Positions 1 to 7,581 of a stretch of DNA of 64,000 nt are shown here, one piece after another (the first letter of the stretch is position 1; each line of letters opens with the position of its first letter). Made by a program: the position numbers and the translations under genes. The stretch is from Micromonospora luteifusca (GTDB lineage: Bacteria; Actinomycetota; Actinomycetes; Mycobacteriales; Micromonosporaceae), in NCBI RefSeq assembly GCF_016907275.1, contig NZ_JAFBBP010000001.1, positions 3,338,001 through 3,402,000 of the forward strand. The letters run 5' to 3'. The notes below the pieces were generated by a model. The model was not told the DNA's origin. It did not search any database and worked only from the letters and a program-made list of their open reading frames with translations.

Positions 1-227
1 GTGCGACCCCGTTCGCGGAGCTGGCCGATGTCGGCGCCACCGGCGAAGATGCCGGCCGCCCCACCGGTGAGCAGCAGTAGCCGTGGGCGCGCCTCCAACT
101 CGGCGCAGACCTGGTGCAGCTCGGCGATCAGGTCAGCGTCGATCGCGTTGCGCTTCTCCGGTCGGTCCAGGGTGACCACCAGCCGGTCCGGCCGCTCCTC
201 GATCCGCAGCCCACTCGTCGCGCTCAC
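1..227 (-). CDS. Enoyl-CoA hydratase/isomerase family protein, partial
   Basis: Only the first 75 codons are in the window; the gene runs off the left edge. The GTG start at 227 overlaps the stop of the upstream dehydrogenase (GTGA), so the two are translationally coupled. The visible part matches the crotonase fold: an N-terminal beta strand, LDRPEKRNAID near residue 20, and an AGGADI oxyanion-hole segment near residue 65. The pairing with a 3-hydroxyacyl-CoA dehydrogenase suggests consecutive beta-oxidation steps (hydration, then oxidation). The exact substrate cannot be read from the fragment. Confidence 0.85.
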   Translation of the reverse strand, partial: MSATSGLRIEERPDRLVVTLDRPEKRNAIDADLIAELHQVCAELEARPRLLLLTGGAAGIFAGGADIGQLRERGR

Positions 228-1084
228 TGCTTGACCCCGCCGCTCCACTGGTAGAAGCCGTGCCCGGACTTCTTACCCAGCCGCCCCGCGGCCACCATCT
301 CCACCAGCAGCGGCGGCGGCGCGAAGCGATCCCCGTACGCGGCCTGGAGCGTGCGGGCGATGTCCAGCCGCACGTCGAGGCCGACCAGGTCGGTGAGCTC
401 CAACGGGCCGATCGGGTGCCGGTAGCCCAGCACCATCGCCTTGTCGATGTCGGCCGGGCTGGCCACCCCGTCGGCGACCATCCGGATCGCCTCCAGCCCG
501 AGGGTGACCCCGAGCCGGGAGGTGGCGAAACCGGGCAGGTCGCGTACGACGACGGGGTCCTTGCCCAACCGGCCAGCGAGCGCGATGGCCGCCTCGGTGG
601 TCTCGTCGGCGGTGGCCGGGCCGACCACGATCTCGAGAAGCGCCATCGCCCAGACCGGGTTGAAGAAGTGCAGGCCGAGGAAGCGCTCGGGCGCGTCCAG
701 CTCGGCGGCCAGCTCACCGATGGCGATGCTGGAGGTGTTGCTGCCCAGTAGCGCCGGGTGCAGCGCGGCGGCATCACGCAGCACCGCCCGCTTCAGGTCG
801 AGCCGCTCCGGCACCGCCTCCACGATCACCTCGGGGGCGGGAGCCACCTCGGCGAGCGTTGGGCGCAGCGTGACCCGCTGCCGGTTCGCGGCGGCCTCGT
901 CGGCGCTCAACTTCCCGCGCTGCACAGCCCGCTCCCACAGCTCGGCGAGCCGGTTCAGCGCGGTCGCGCCCCGCTCAGGGTCCACCTCGACCAGTTCGAC
1001 GGCGTGCCCGGCCCCGGCCGCCACGTATGCGATGCCGAGCCCCATCGTGCCCGCACCGACGACCACGAAACGATCGCTCATCAC
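224..1084 (-). CDS. 3-hydroxyacyl-CoA dehydrogenase
   Basis: A 286-residue NAD-dependent L-3-hydroxyacyl-CoA dehydrogenase of the stand-alone (Hbd/PaaH-like) type. The Rossmann nucleotide loop GAGTMG is at residues 10-15, an acidic residue that selects NAD follows near 33 (EVDPE), SNTSS lies near 115 and the catalytic HFFNP histidine is His139; the C-terminal 3HCDH domain is complete. Length is normal for the family. It oxidises the product of the overlapping enoyl-CoA hydratase gene. An ATG also lies one codon inside the chosen start and cannot be excluded. Confidence 0.93.
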   Translation of the reverse strand: MMSDRFVVVGAGTMGLGIAYVAAGAGHAVELVEVDPERGATALNRLAELWERAVQRGKLSADEAAANRQRVTLRPTLAEVAPAPEVIVEAVPERLDLKRAVLRDAAALHPALLGSNTSSIAIGELAAELDAPERFLGLHFFNPVWAMALLEIVVGPATADETTEAAIALAGRLGKDPVVVRDLPGFATSRLGVTLGLEAIRMVADGVASPADIDKAMVLGYRHPIGPLELTDLVGLDVRLDIARTLQAAYGDRFAPPPLLVEMVAAGRLGKKSGHGFYQWSGGVKQ

Positions 1085-1256
1085 GCCTCCCTGTCCCGCC
1101 TGCCGACGCGCGGGGTCCCCGCCGCGCCGACCGGGGTGTTCCGCCCGCTCCGCTCGCTCATGGTGCGACCCTAGACAGCTCGACGACCCCGCTCATGCGT
1201 GGGGGAGCGCGGGATCGGGTAATGACGGCCCGTCAACCGAGGGAAGGACCACCGAC

Positions 1257-1544
1257 ATGAGCCAGGCACCGGAGAGCGTCACTGACGGGGAGATCGTGGA
1301 GACCCGGGGCGACGAGCGGGTCGAGCTGCTGCGCGCCGACACCAACAACGACGGCAAGACCGACGTGTGGGTGGTGGACACCGACGGCGACGGCAAGGCC
1401 GACCTGTTCCAGTTCGACACCGACGGTGACGGCAAGGTGGACATCACCATGGTCGACATCGACGAGGACGGCCAGCCGGACGAGGTGGTCGACGGCGACG
1501 GCGGCCTGCCGCCCGAGCAGCTTCCCCCGACCGTCCAGGTCTGA
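1257..1544 (+). CDS. Small EF-hand/dockerin-like calcium-binding repeat protein
   Basis: A 95-residue acidic protein preceded by a good ribosome site (GGGAAGGA). After about 25 residues it carries four tandem 11-12-residue units of the type DTNNDGKTDVW, DTDGDGKADLF, DTDGDGKVDIT and DIDEDGQPDEV. DxDxDG loops coordinate calcium in EF-hand and thrombospondin-3-like proteins. There is no signal peptide or membrane segment, so it is probably cytosolic. The function is not known; calcium buffering or sensing is a family-based guess. Confidence 0.7.
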   Translation: MSQAPESVTDGEIVETRGDERVELLRADTNNDGKTDVWVVDTDGDGKADLFQFDTDGDGKVDITMVDIDEDGQPDEVVDGDGGLPPEQLPPTVQV

Positions 1545-1551
1545 GCCGTAC

Positions 1552-1592
1552 GACGGCCCCTGCCCACCGCGATGCGGAGCGCGGGGGCCGTC
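1552..1592. terminator. Hairpin between convergent genes
   Basis: GACGGCCCC (1552-1560) pairs with GGGGCCGTC (1584-1592). It lies between the stop of the calcium-binding protein on the plus strand and the stop of the methyltransferase on the minus strand, so it can serve both. There is no T run, as is common in actinobacteria. Confidence 0.6.
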
Positions 1593-1594
1593 GC

Positions 1595-2383
1595 TCAGTC
1601 GGCGAGCCGCAGGGTGGCCAGGTAGTAGGGGGCGTCCCGGTCGTCCACATCGGTCAACCGCCAGCCGGTGCCGTGCACCAGCGAGGCGAACTCCTCCGCC
1701 GAGCAGACCAGATAGTCGAACCACTCGGTGCCCAGCTCCCGGTAGCGCAGCCGGAGGCGGAGCTGACCGCCGAGCCGGCCCCGACGGCGGTTGCGCTCGT
1801 GGTAGCCGGTGTGCAGCGGGTCGCGGGTGCCGTACGGGTCGGTGCCGTGCGCGATGATCTGCGCCCCCGGTCGGGCCAGCGCGGCGAGCGCGGCCAGGAA
1901 CCCGGGGGCACGTTCCCGGCCCTCGAACAGTCCGAGGTTGTTGCCGAGCAGCAGGAACGTGTCGTACTGCTGGCCGTCGGCGACGTGCGTGTCGACGGTG
2001 CCGTGCACCAACCGCCGGACGCCGCGACGCCGGCTCACCGCCAGCGCGCCCGCGGAGGTGTCCAGCCCGGTGACCGGCACACCGCGCTCCTGGAGCAGCA
2101 GCGCGATCCGGCCGGCGCCGGTGCCGATGTCGAGCGTCTCGCCGCGGACCCGGTCCACCGCCCGGTGGTCGTACGGCTGCCACTCCTGCGGCCCGTCCAG
2201 GTAGTGCGCGGCCGGCGCGCCATTGATGAGCCCGTCATCCCGTTCGATTATCTCGATGACCGGCCGAGGCAGTCGACCGCCGACCAACGGTCGGGGACCC
2301 ACCCCGGTGGCCACGGCCAGCGTGTCCCGCAGCAGTTCACCGATCACGTCACCGATTAGAGGATCACCTGTCACGACGTTCAC
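1595..2383 (-). CDS. SAM-dependent class I methyltransferase
   Basis: About 262 residues. Motif I of the Rossmann methyltransferase fold is clear (LDIGTGAGRIALLL, roughly residue 95), followed by an acidic ribose-binding strand end (VTGLDTS) and a GHGTDPYG-like post-motif. The C-terminal part, with YRELGTEWFDYLVCS, resembles methyltransferases with no fixed substrate assignment. GTG codons at 2383 and 2374 are both plausible starts; sequence upstream of 2383 reads as the shadow of the divergent PPOX gene. The substrate is unknown. Confidence 0.75.
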   Translation of the reverse strand: MNVVTGDPLIGDVIGELLRDTLAVATGVGPRPLVGGRLPRPVIEIIERDDGLINGAPAAHYLDGPQEWQPYDHRAVDRVRGETLDIGTGAGRIALLLQERGVPVTGLDTSAGALAVSRRRGVRRLVHGTVDTHVADGQQYDTFLLLGNNLGLFEGRERAPGFLAALAALARPGAQIIAHGTDPYGTRDPLHTGYHERNRRRGRLGGQLRLRLRYRELGTEWFDYLVCSAEEFASLVHGTGWRLTDVDDRDAPYYLATLRLAD

Positions 2384-2390
2384 GCTATCC

Positions 2391-2405
2391 GGCCACTCAG
2401 TGGCC
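2391..2405. promoter_or_regulatory. Perfect inverted repeat in the divergent promoter
   Basis: GGCCAC-TCA-GTGGCC sits between the divergent methyltransferase and PPOX starts, just upstream of the PPOX -10. It could be an operator controlling both genes; no regulator is encoded next to it. Confidence 0.4.
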
Positions 2406-2416
2406 CGCGCCGGTCG

Positions 2417-2422
2417 TATCCT
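2417..2422 (+). promoter_or_regulatory. Predicted -10 element giving a leaderless PPOX transcript
   Basis: TATCCT is followed by six bases and then the GTG start at 2429. Actinobacterial TANNNT -10 elements place transcription starts about seven bases downstream, so the GTG would be the first codon of a leaderless mRNA. No Shine-Dalgarno sequence is present. Confidence 0.6.
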
Positions 2423-2428
2423 GACGGC

Positions 2429-2818
2429 GTGACCACGTTGGACCGGCTGTCGGCCGAGAAGTACCTCCTGCTCACGACCTTCCGCAAGGACGGTCGGGCG
2501 GTGCCGACCCCGGTCTGGGCGGTCCGCGACGGCGAGGCGCTGGCGGTCTGGACCCGGGCCGATTCGGGCAAGGTCAAGCGGATCCGCAACAACGGCGAGG
2601 TGACCGTGGCGCCCTGCGACGTACGGGGCCGACCACACGGGGCGGAGGTGTCAGCGCGCGCCACGATCTATGGGGGTCGGGACACCGGTCGGGTCCGCGA
2701 CCTGCTCAAGCACAAGTACCGGCTGATCGGCCGGCTGAGCCTGCTGGGCAGCCGCTTACGCCGCGGCGAGGGCGGCACGGTCGGCATCCGTGTGACGCTG
2801 GCCGAGGGCCAGCGCTGA
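2429..2818 (+). CDS. PPOX class F420-dependent oxidoreductase
   Basis: A 129-residue split-barrel flavin/F420-binding protein resembling the Rv2061c-type PPOX subfamily: an N-terminal YLLLTTFRKDGRAVPTPVW segment, then WTRADSGKVKRIRNN and VTVAPCDVRG, which line the deazaflavin pocket in this fold. Members reduce small substrates with F420H2. The physiological substrate is not known. It stands alone, divergent from a methyltransferase, with a probable leaderless start. Confidence 0.82.
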   Translation: MTTLDRLSAEKYLLLTTFRKDGRAVPTPVWAVRDGEALAVWTRADSGKVKRIRNNGEVTVAPCDVRGRPHGAEVSARATIYGGRDTGRVRDLLKHKYRLIGRLSLLGSRLRRGEGGTVGIRVTLAEGQR

Positions 2819-2870
2819 GGCCGGCCTGGCCGAGGGCCCGCTGAGGCCGGTCTGCCGTCGGCCGAGCATG

Positions 2871-2902
2871 GAAAGGGGCGGCGGATCGAGATCCACCGCC
2901 CC
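2871..2902 (-). terminator. Terminator of bldC
   Basis: A 12-bp stem with one mismatch (GGGGCGG-c-GGATC pairing with GATCC-a-CCGCCCC) lies directly after the bldC stop; on the minus strand it is followed by TTTC. Confidence 0.65.
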
Positions 2903-2925
2903 TGACCGGAAAAAACTGGTGCCGT

Positions 2926-3135
2926 TCAGTCGCCCTGCCGCTGCTGCGGGATCTGGCCCTGCAGCAGCGCCCTGACCTCCGACTCGCGGTATCGACGGTG
3001 GCCACCCAGGGTGCGGATGGCGCTGAGCTTGCCCGCCTTTGCCCACCGGGTCACCGTCTTCGGGTCGACACGGAACATCGACGCCACCTCGGCCGGCGTG
3101 AGTAGCGGCTCTGGTTCGTGCGTTCGCGATGCCAT
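2926..3135 (-). CDS. bldC: BldC, developmental MerR-like DNA-binding protein
   Basis: A 69-residue winged-helix/MerR-type protein containing LTPAEVASMFRVDPKTVTRW and LGGHRRYRESEVRALL, near-identical (from memory) to Streptomyces BldC, which has no effector domain and binds DNA as head-to-tail oligomers. BldC holds back developmental genes during vegetative growth. The start follows GGAGGAGTGACC. The neighbours, a conserved hypothetical gene then valine dehydrogenase and DUF3073, match the remembered Streptomyces order. The long AT-richer upstream region suggests complex control. Confidence 0.95.
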   Translation of the reverse strand: MASRTHEPEPLLTPAEVASMFRVDPKTVTRWAKAGKLSAIRTLGGHRRYRESEVRALLQGQIPQQRQGD

Positions 3136-3386
3136 CGGTCACTCCTCCACATGTATAGACATCGGCCGGGGTCCCGCCGGCCGACGCGTCTCCCATGGTC
3201 CGGCTAGTCCCCGATGTCCGACATGGGCCGAACGGATGAAGGTCCCTAGACGGACGGATGAACCATGCCCGATTTTTACGACTTTTACACCGTAGAAACT
3301 ACCTTATTCGGACTCATGATCACGGTTCGTGATGCGTCAATTACGAGCACCCCTCACCTTGGGAGCACTTCTTGGGCGATATTGCC
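3136..3386. promoter_or_regulatory. bldC upstream region
   Basis: 251 bases without a convincing gene. The part at 3260-3345 is notably AT-rich for this genome and contains TATACA (minus strand) just upstream of the bldC ribosome site. It is most simply the bldC promoter and leader plus the 3' end of the next gene. Confidence 0.4.
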
Positions 3387-4322
3387 CTAGTTGCACCGCT
3401 CCAACAGCTGCACCGCGCGCCACCGGGCCACCAGTTTGTCGTACGCGGCGGACGCCTCCTCGGCCTCGCCGCGCGACAGCCCCGCCAGGCCGGCGGCGAC
3501 CAACTCCGGCGAGTCGTCCGCAGCGAGGGTGTCGTCGGAGAGCAGGTCGACCAGGCCGCCGTAGTCCAACTCGACCACCGATCGTGGATGGAACTCCTCC
3601 AGCCAGCGAGCCGCCTCCTCCACCGCCTCGGTGATCGGCGCCTCGCCCACCGACTTGCGCAGCACGGACAGCGCCCGTGACGAGCGGCGACGGGCCTTGG
3701 AGATCTCGGTGCGGTAGCGCAACGCCCGTCGGTCCGGCTGGGTGATCAGGTCCCGCTCGGCCGGGTCGAAGAGCACGAACCAGCGCAGCGGCACCCCCCA
3801 GGTGGCGATCTGCTCGTGCACCCGGGGCACCCCGTGCTCCAGAACCCGGGCGCCACTGCGCCAGTCGTCGACGACCGCCCTGGCCTGCCCCGCCAGCACC
3901 GGCGGCACGAAGGCGTCGGCCAGCACCGAGGGCACCCCGTCCCGGGCGCTGAGAGCCGCCTCAGCGACCCGGATCCGCAGGTTCCATGGGCAGACCAGCA
4001 GGCTGTCGTCCGTCTCCAGGACGTACGCCTCCTCCGGCAGGTCGGGCAGCCGGGTCCAGCCAGCGCCCAGCGCCTCGATCACCGCCGTCCGCTGCCGGCC
4101 GGGGCCCTCCACCGGGGCCACCGCCCGCCCTTCCGAGACATAGCGGCGCCAATAGCTCTGCCGGTCCCGGTCGAAGGCGGTCAACGGTTCGTACACGCGC
4201 AGGTAAGAAGCGAAGAGCGACGGCACGGCGCGATCCTCCCACGAACCGCCCCCGTACGCGGTCAGCGGCCGGACCACGCGCGCCGCAACGTGGGATGGCA
4301 GCGGCGCGTCGAGCGCCCTCAC
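3387..4322 (-). CDS. Conserved actinobacterial protein of unknown function
   Basis: A 311-residue soluble protein without signal peptide or membrane segments. It contains a tract typical of a conserved actinobacterial family next to bldC ([20 protein letters not shown] near residue 27 and [12 protein letters not shown] near 185) and an Arg-rich helix near 205. I cannot assign a biochemical role. The GTG start at 4322 is preceded by TAGTAT at a distance compatible with a leaderless transcript. It is divergent from vdh; constant linkage to bldC and vdh is the only functional clue. Confidence 0.7.
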   Translation of the reverse strand: MRALDAPLPSHVAARVVRPLTAYGGGSWEDRAVPSLFASYLRVYEPLTAFDRDRQSYWRRYVSEGRAVAPVEGPGRQRTAVIEALGAGWTRLPDLPEEAYVLETDDSLLVCPWNLRIRVAEAALSARDGVPSVLADAFVPPVLAGQARAVVDDWRSGARVLEHGVPRVHEQIATWGVPLRWFVLFDPAERDLITQPDRRALRYRTEISKARRRSSRALSVLRKSVGEAPITEAVEEAARWLEEFHPRSVVELDYGGLVDLLSDDTLAADDSPELVAAGLAGLSRGEAEEASAAYDKLVARWRAVQLLERCN

Positions 4323-4419
4323 GGCGGCCGATACTAGGCTCGATCAGACCGGCAGTATCCCCGCCGGGGTCCAACAGGTCCGCGCCCCACAAGGACGCAC
4401 ACCACTCCAGGAGCCAACC

Positions 4420-5502
4420 ATGGGTGTATTCGCGAGCACCGACGACTCGGTTTCGACCGGTCACGAACAGGTCGTGTTCTGCCAGGACAAGCAGAGCGGC
4501 CTGAAGGCGATCATCGGGATCTACTCCACCGCGCTGGGGCCGGCGCTCGGCGGCACCCGCTTCTACCCGTACGACAACGAGGACGCCGCCCTCGCCGACG
4601 TGCTCGACCTGTCGCGCGGGATGGCGTACAAGAACGCGCTCGCCGGGCTGGACCTGGGCGGTGGCAAGGCCGTCATCTGGGGCGACCCCGAGCAGATCAA
4701 GAGCGAGGCGTTGCTGCGAGCGTACGGCCGCTTCGTGGAGTCGCTGGGCGGCCGCTACTACACCGCCTGCGACGTCGGCACCTACGTGGCGGACATGGAC
4801 GTCGTGGCCCGGGAGACCCGCTACGTGACCGGGCGCAGCGTGGAGCACGGCGGTGCCGGCGACTCGTCGATCCTCACCGCCTGGGGCGTCTTCCAGGGCA
4901 TGCGGGCGGCCGCCGAGCATGTCTGGGGCACCCCGAGCCTGCGGGGCCGCCGGATCGGTGTGGCCGGGCTGGGCAAGGTTGGCAAATACCTCACCGGGCA
5001 CCTGCTGGACGATGGCGCCGAGGTGGTCGCCACTGACGTCAACCCGAAGGCGCTGGCGTGGGTACGCGCCAACCACCCGCAGGTCACCCTGGTCGACGAC
5101 GCGACCACGCTGGTCGCCGCGGACATCGACGTGTACGCGCCGTGCGCGCTGGGTGGCGCCCTGAACGACGACACCGTGCCGGCGCTGCGCGCCAAGGTGG
5201 TGGCCGGGGCGGCGAACAACCAGCTCGCCCACCCGGGCATCGAGAAGCTGCTGGCCGATCGGGGCATCCTCTACACCCCGGACTACGTGGTCAACGCGGG
5301 CGGTGTCATCCAGGTGGCCGACGAGATCGAGGGCTTCAACTTCGACCGGGCGAAGCTGCGGGCGACCCGGATCTACGACACCACCCGCGAGATCCTGCGC
5401 CTGGCTGACGCCGAGGGCGTGCCGCCGGCGGTGGCCGCCGACCGGCTCGCGGAACGGCGGATGGCGGATGTCGGCCGGCTGCGCGCGATCCACCTGCGCT
5501 GA
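4420..5502 (+). CDS. vdh: Valine/leucine dehydrogenase (Glu/Leu/Phe/Val dehydrogenase family)
   Basis: A 360-residue NAD-dependent amino-acid dehydrogenase that reversibly deaminates branched-chain amino acids to 2-oxo acids, feeding acyl-CoA precursors. The substrate lysine is in MAYKNAL (Lys71), the catalytic lysine in LGGGKAVI (Lys83), and the NAD fold has GLGKVG at 183-188. [14 protein letters not shown] near residue 290 is typical of leucine/valine enzymes. The gene is monocistronic with its own strong terminator. Assignment to valine rather than leucine or phenylalanine rests on remembered synteny with Streptomyces vdh beside bldC. Confidence 0.9.
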   Translation: MGVFASTDDSVSTGHEQVVFCQDKQSGLKAIIGIYSTALGPALGGTRFYPYDNEDAALADVLDLSRGMAYKNALAGLDLGGGKAVIWGDPEQIKSEALLRAYGRFVESLGGRYYTACDVGTYVADMDVVARETRYVTGRSVEHGGAGDSSILTAWGVFQGMRAAAEHVWGTPSLRGRRIGVAGLGKVGKYLTGHLLDDGAEVVATDVNPKALAWVRANHPQVTLVDDATTLVAADIDVYAPCALGGALNDDTVPALRAKVVAGAANNQLAHPGIEKLLADRGILYTPDYVVNAGGVIQVADEIEGFNFDRAKLRATRIYDTTREILRLADAEGVPPAVAADRLAERRMADVGRLRAIHLR

Positions 5503-5508
5503 GCGTCC

Positions 5509-5548
5509 CCGGAGGCGGATCGACGGGATCCGCCTCCGGGCACCTTTT
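5509..5548 (+). terminator. Terminator of vdh
   Basis: A perfect 13-bp stem (CCGGAGGCGGATC / GATCCGCCTCCGG, loop GACGG) followed by CACCTTTTG: a textbook intrinsic terminator seven bases after the stop codon. Confidence 0.9.
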
Positions 5549-5802
5549 GTCGGCGCAGGCCAGTAAGCTGAAGTCGGGTCAACTTTGATGCGGTTTGTCC
5601 GGTGTCACGGGTGCTAACCGTTCCGCCCCTTACCCGGTACACTGGGTCACGGCCGGATCGACGCGACGCGCAGAGCCGGCTGACGGTAACCCGAGGTGCC
5701 GAACGGTGGCATCCCCATGTACCGTAAGAGCCACGAGAGATGCCTGACGTCATCGGGGCCCGCCTTCGGGCTGCCCCGCATTCTGTGCGAGGGGGTCGAG
5801 CC
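5549..5802 (+). promoter_or_regulatory. DUF3073 upstream region
   Basis: About 250 bases with no gene. TACACT near 5638 is a good -10 candidate, giving a roughly 155-base leader before the DUF3073 start. The leader has several short GC hairpins but nothing I recognise as a known riboswitch. Confidence 0.4.
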
Positions 5803-6018
5803 ATGGGGCGCGGCCGTGCTAAGGCCAAGCAGACAAAGGTGGCCCGGGAGTTGAAGTACCACTCCCCGAACACCGACCTCACCGCCTTGCAGCGAGAACT
5901 GGCGGGTGCTGGTAAGTCTGAGCACCACTTCGACGACGACTCTAAAGAGTTCGTCGACGACGATGATGAGGATCACGCGGACGACGATCCGGATCCCTGG
6001 GTCCGTCCGACCCGCTGA
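5803..6018 (+). CDS. DUF3073 domain protein
   Basis: A 71-residue protein. The basic start MGRGRAKAKQTKVARELKYH and the central SPNTDLTALQRELAG are diagnostic of the actinobacterial DUF3073 family; the tail is an Asp-rich tract (DDDDEDHADDDPDP). The chosen ATG follows a GAGGGGG ribosome site; a longer reading from 5740 lacks one and starts outside the conserved block. The function is unknown. The basic-head/acidic-tail layout suggests nucleic-acid or ribosome association, which is inference. It normally sits beside purM; here a RiPP cassette intervenes. Confidence 0.9.
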   Translation: MGRGRAKAKQTKVARELKYHSPNTDLTALQRELAGAGKSEHHFDDDSKEFVDDDDEDHADDDPDPWVRPTR

Positions 6019-6085
6019 CCTCTCGACGTAACTGAGCACGCGGTGAGTCCGCGTGCTCACGCACGTCCCGTGCAGGTGCAGCCGA

Positions 6086-6143
6086 CGATCAGGGGGCCTG
6101 ACCCGACCGGAGCCACTCCGGTCGCTCGACAGGCCCCCGATCG
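6086..6143. terminator. Nested bidirectional terminator
   Basis: CGATC (6086-6090) and GGGGGCCTG (6092-6100) pair with CAGGCCCCC (6130-6138) and GATCG (6139-6143), enclosing an inner ACCGGAG/CTCCGGT stem. It separates the convergent DUF3073 gene and the RiPP precursor gene and can terminate both. Confidence 0.8.
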
Positions 6144-6152
6144 TGGCTTCCG

Positions 6153-6380
6153 TCAGCGCGGGCGGTTGTTCCAGTTGTAGAACGTCGGAATGTTCTCGAA
6201 GTGGTTCCAGGCGCAGACCGCGCTGGCGCCGTCGCTTCCCGACACCTCGGAACGCAGCCGCCGTGCGTCCTCGGCCTCCTGCAGCAGCTCGACGAGCGCA
6301 GGACCCGCCTCTCGCACCCGTTCGATGACGCCGTCGTCCGCTTCGCGCTCAGGCCGCCGGTGACTGGTGATCTCGGGCAT
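6153..6380 (-). CDS. amcA: RiPP precursor peptide with repeated aromatic-x-Asn cyclophane motifs (AmcA-like)
   Basis: A 75-residue peptide with a strong ribosome site (GGAGGGAG). Residues 1-54 form a charged helical leader; residues 58-72 read W-N-H-F-E-N-I-P-T-F-Y-N-W-N-N, holding three aromatic-x-Asn triplets (F61-E-N63, F67-Y-N69, W70-N-N72) plus W58-N-H60. Radical-SAM/SPASM enzymes of the three-residue cyclophane class crosslink such triplets. From memory the pair corresponds to the families named AmcA (multiple-cyclophane RiPP) and AmcB (maturase). The gene overlaps the 3' end of the maturase gene by 32 bases. No protease or exporter is adjacent, so leader removal and export must use distant genes, or the product stays inside the cell. 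Confidence 0.82.
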   Translation of the reverse strand: MPEITSHRRPEREADDGVIERVREAGPALVELLQEAEDARRLRSEVSGSDGASAVCAWNHFENIPTFYNWNNRPR

Positions 6381-7485
6381 GCTCCAACACTCCCTCCAAT
6401 AGGCGGATCTTGCTGTTGCGGCAGTGCTCGGTCTCCGTGCCGTCAAAACGCCCCAGCTCGAAGTAACGGTTGGCGGCATGACCCCCGCCACAGAAGCCGA
6501 AGTACGGGCAGGACGCCCGGCACGCCTCCACCCCAGTCAGAAACTCTCCCACCCACGGCGTCGCCGCCGCCGCACCGTCGAGGATCTCCGCCAGTGGGGT
6601 CGTCAGCACGTTGCCGCTGCTGAAGTCGCCGTAGTGGGGGTCGGTGAAGCCGGCCAACTCCGGGGAGAGAACGGTCACCGAGCCGTCGTGCCCGATTGTC
6701 GGGATCGGGTCCAGTTGGCGCGGCAGCACCCCGTCCGCCGAGTTGTCGAGCACCGCCGCGGCGTAACGCAGCGACCACTCGATCTCGCGCAGGTGGATCC
6801 GGGGCTCCCGACGCCAGGCCGCGACCAACTCGGCCCAGAAGCCGGTCACCGCCGCCGGGTCGTGGCTGTTGTCGCGGGTGTTGACCCCTTCGGTCTCCTC
6901 GATGTTGATGCCCAACACGTCGCAGCCCAACTCGAGGAAGTAGTCGTACAGCTCGGTGGCGAGCCCCGGCTCCGGCCGGGACACCACGGCCAGCGCGGAG
7001 AAGGGCAGGCCATGCTGGCGCAGCGCGGCGACACCACGCAAAATCCGGTCGTACGCCGGCTGGCCGCCCCGGTTGACCCGGTCGCCGTTGCGCGCCCGGG
7101 GCCCGTCGACGCTCACGCTCACCCGCATCTCGTGTCGGGTGAAGAAGTCACACCAGTCGTCGTCGATCAGGGTGGCGTTGGTCTGCACGTGGTGCTCGAC
7201 CTCGGGCCCGAACGGCGCGATCAGGTCGGCCAGATGCTCCCGGCCGGCCGCCAGTGGCTCGCCGCCGTGCCACACCACCGAGAATCGGCCGGCCGCCGCC
7301 CAGGGGTTGACCGACGCCGCGACCGCCTCGGCCACCGACACCGGCATCCGACGATCCGCGGCACGAAACGGCAGGTAGCAGTACGTGCAGTCGAGATTGC
7401 AGAGGGTGGTTGGCTGCATGACGACGTACGACGGGACGGCGGCCAGACCGCGCATCCCGCTGAACGACTGTCCCCGAGCAGCCAT
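6349..7485 (-). CDS. amcB: Radical SAM/SPASM peptide maturase, cyclophane-forming (AmcB-like)
   Basis: A 378-residue enzyme. The radical-SAM cluster motif C29-N-L-D-C33-T-Y-C36 opens a complete barrel (HGGEPL, DGPRARNGDRVNRGG). The C-terminal SPASM region supplies the auxiliary Fe-S cysteines in ACRASC, YFGFCGGG and TEHC, with the ANRYFE signature seen in peptide-crosslinking maturases. Its probable substrate is the overlapping precursor, on whose aromatic-x-Asn triplets it would form C-C crosslinks. The ATG at 7485 follows GGAGGAGGG, which abuts a hairpin. Quinohaemoprotein or sactipeptide chemistry is less likely given the Cys-poor core peptide. Confidence 0.9.
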   Translation of the reverse strand: MAARGQSFSGMRGLAAVPSYVVMQPTTLCNLDCTYCYLPFRAADRRMPVSVAEAVAASVNPWAAAGRFSVVWHGGEPLAAGREHLADLIAPFGPEVEHHVQTNATLIDDDWCDFFTRHEMRVSVSVDGPRARNGDRVNRGGQPAYDRILRGVAALRQHGLPFSALAVVSRPEPGLATELYDYFLELGCDVLGINIEETEGVNTRDNSHDPAAVTGFWAELVAAWRREPRIHLREIEWSLRYAAAVLDNSADGVLPRQLDPIPTIGHDGSVTVLSPELAGFTDPHYGDFSSGNVLTTPLAEILDGAAAATPWVGEFLTGVEACRASCPYFGFCGGGHAANRYFELGRFDGTETEHCRNSKIRLLEGVLEHARDHQSPAA

Positions 7486-7494
7486 CGCCCTCCT

Positions 7495-7525
7495 CCGCCT
7501 AGCTTGAGCCCTTCAGGCTAGGCGG
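7495..7525 (-). promoter_or_regulatory. Hairpin abutting the maturase ribosome site
   Basis: On the minus strand CCGCCTAGC pairs with GCTAGGCGG, with a short extra TGA/TCA pair inside, and the 3' arm runs directly into AGGAGGG and the maturase ATG. There is no T tract. It may be a purM terminator or a structure that hides the ribosome site. Confidence 0.5.
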
Positions 7526-7581
7526 CACTGGCCACTCGGGTGAAGCCCTGATCAGGTGCCCGTACGATCACCAGAGCGTGA

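Noticed and set aside
441..1544. Long open frame upstream of the calcium-binding protein
   Set aside because: The extra ~270 codons are the antisense of the dehydrogenase gene, with Ser/Arg-rich shadow composition; a clear ribosome site starts the real gene at 1257.
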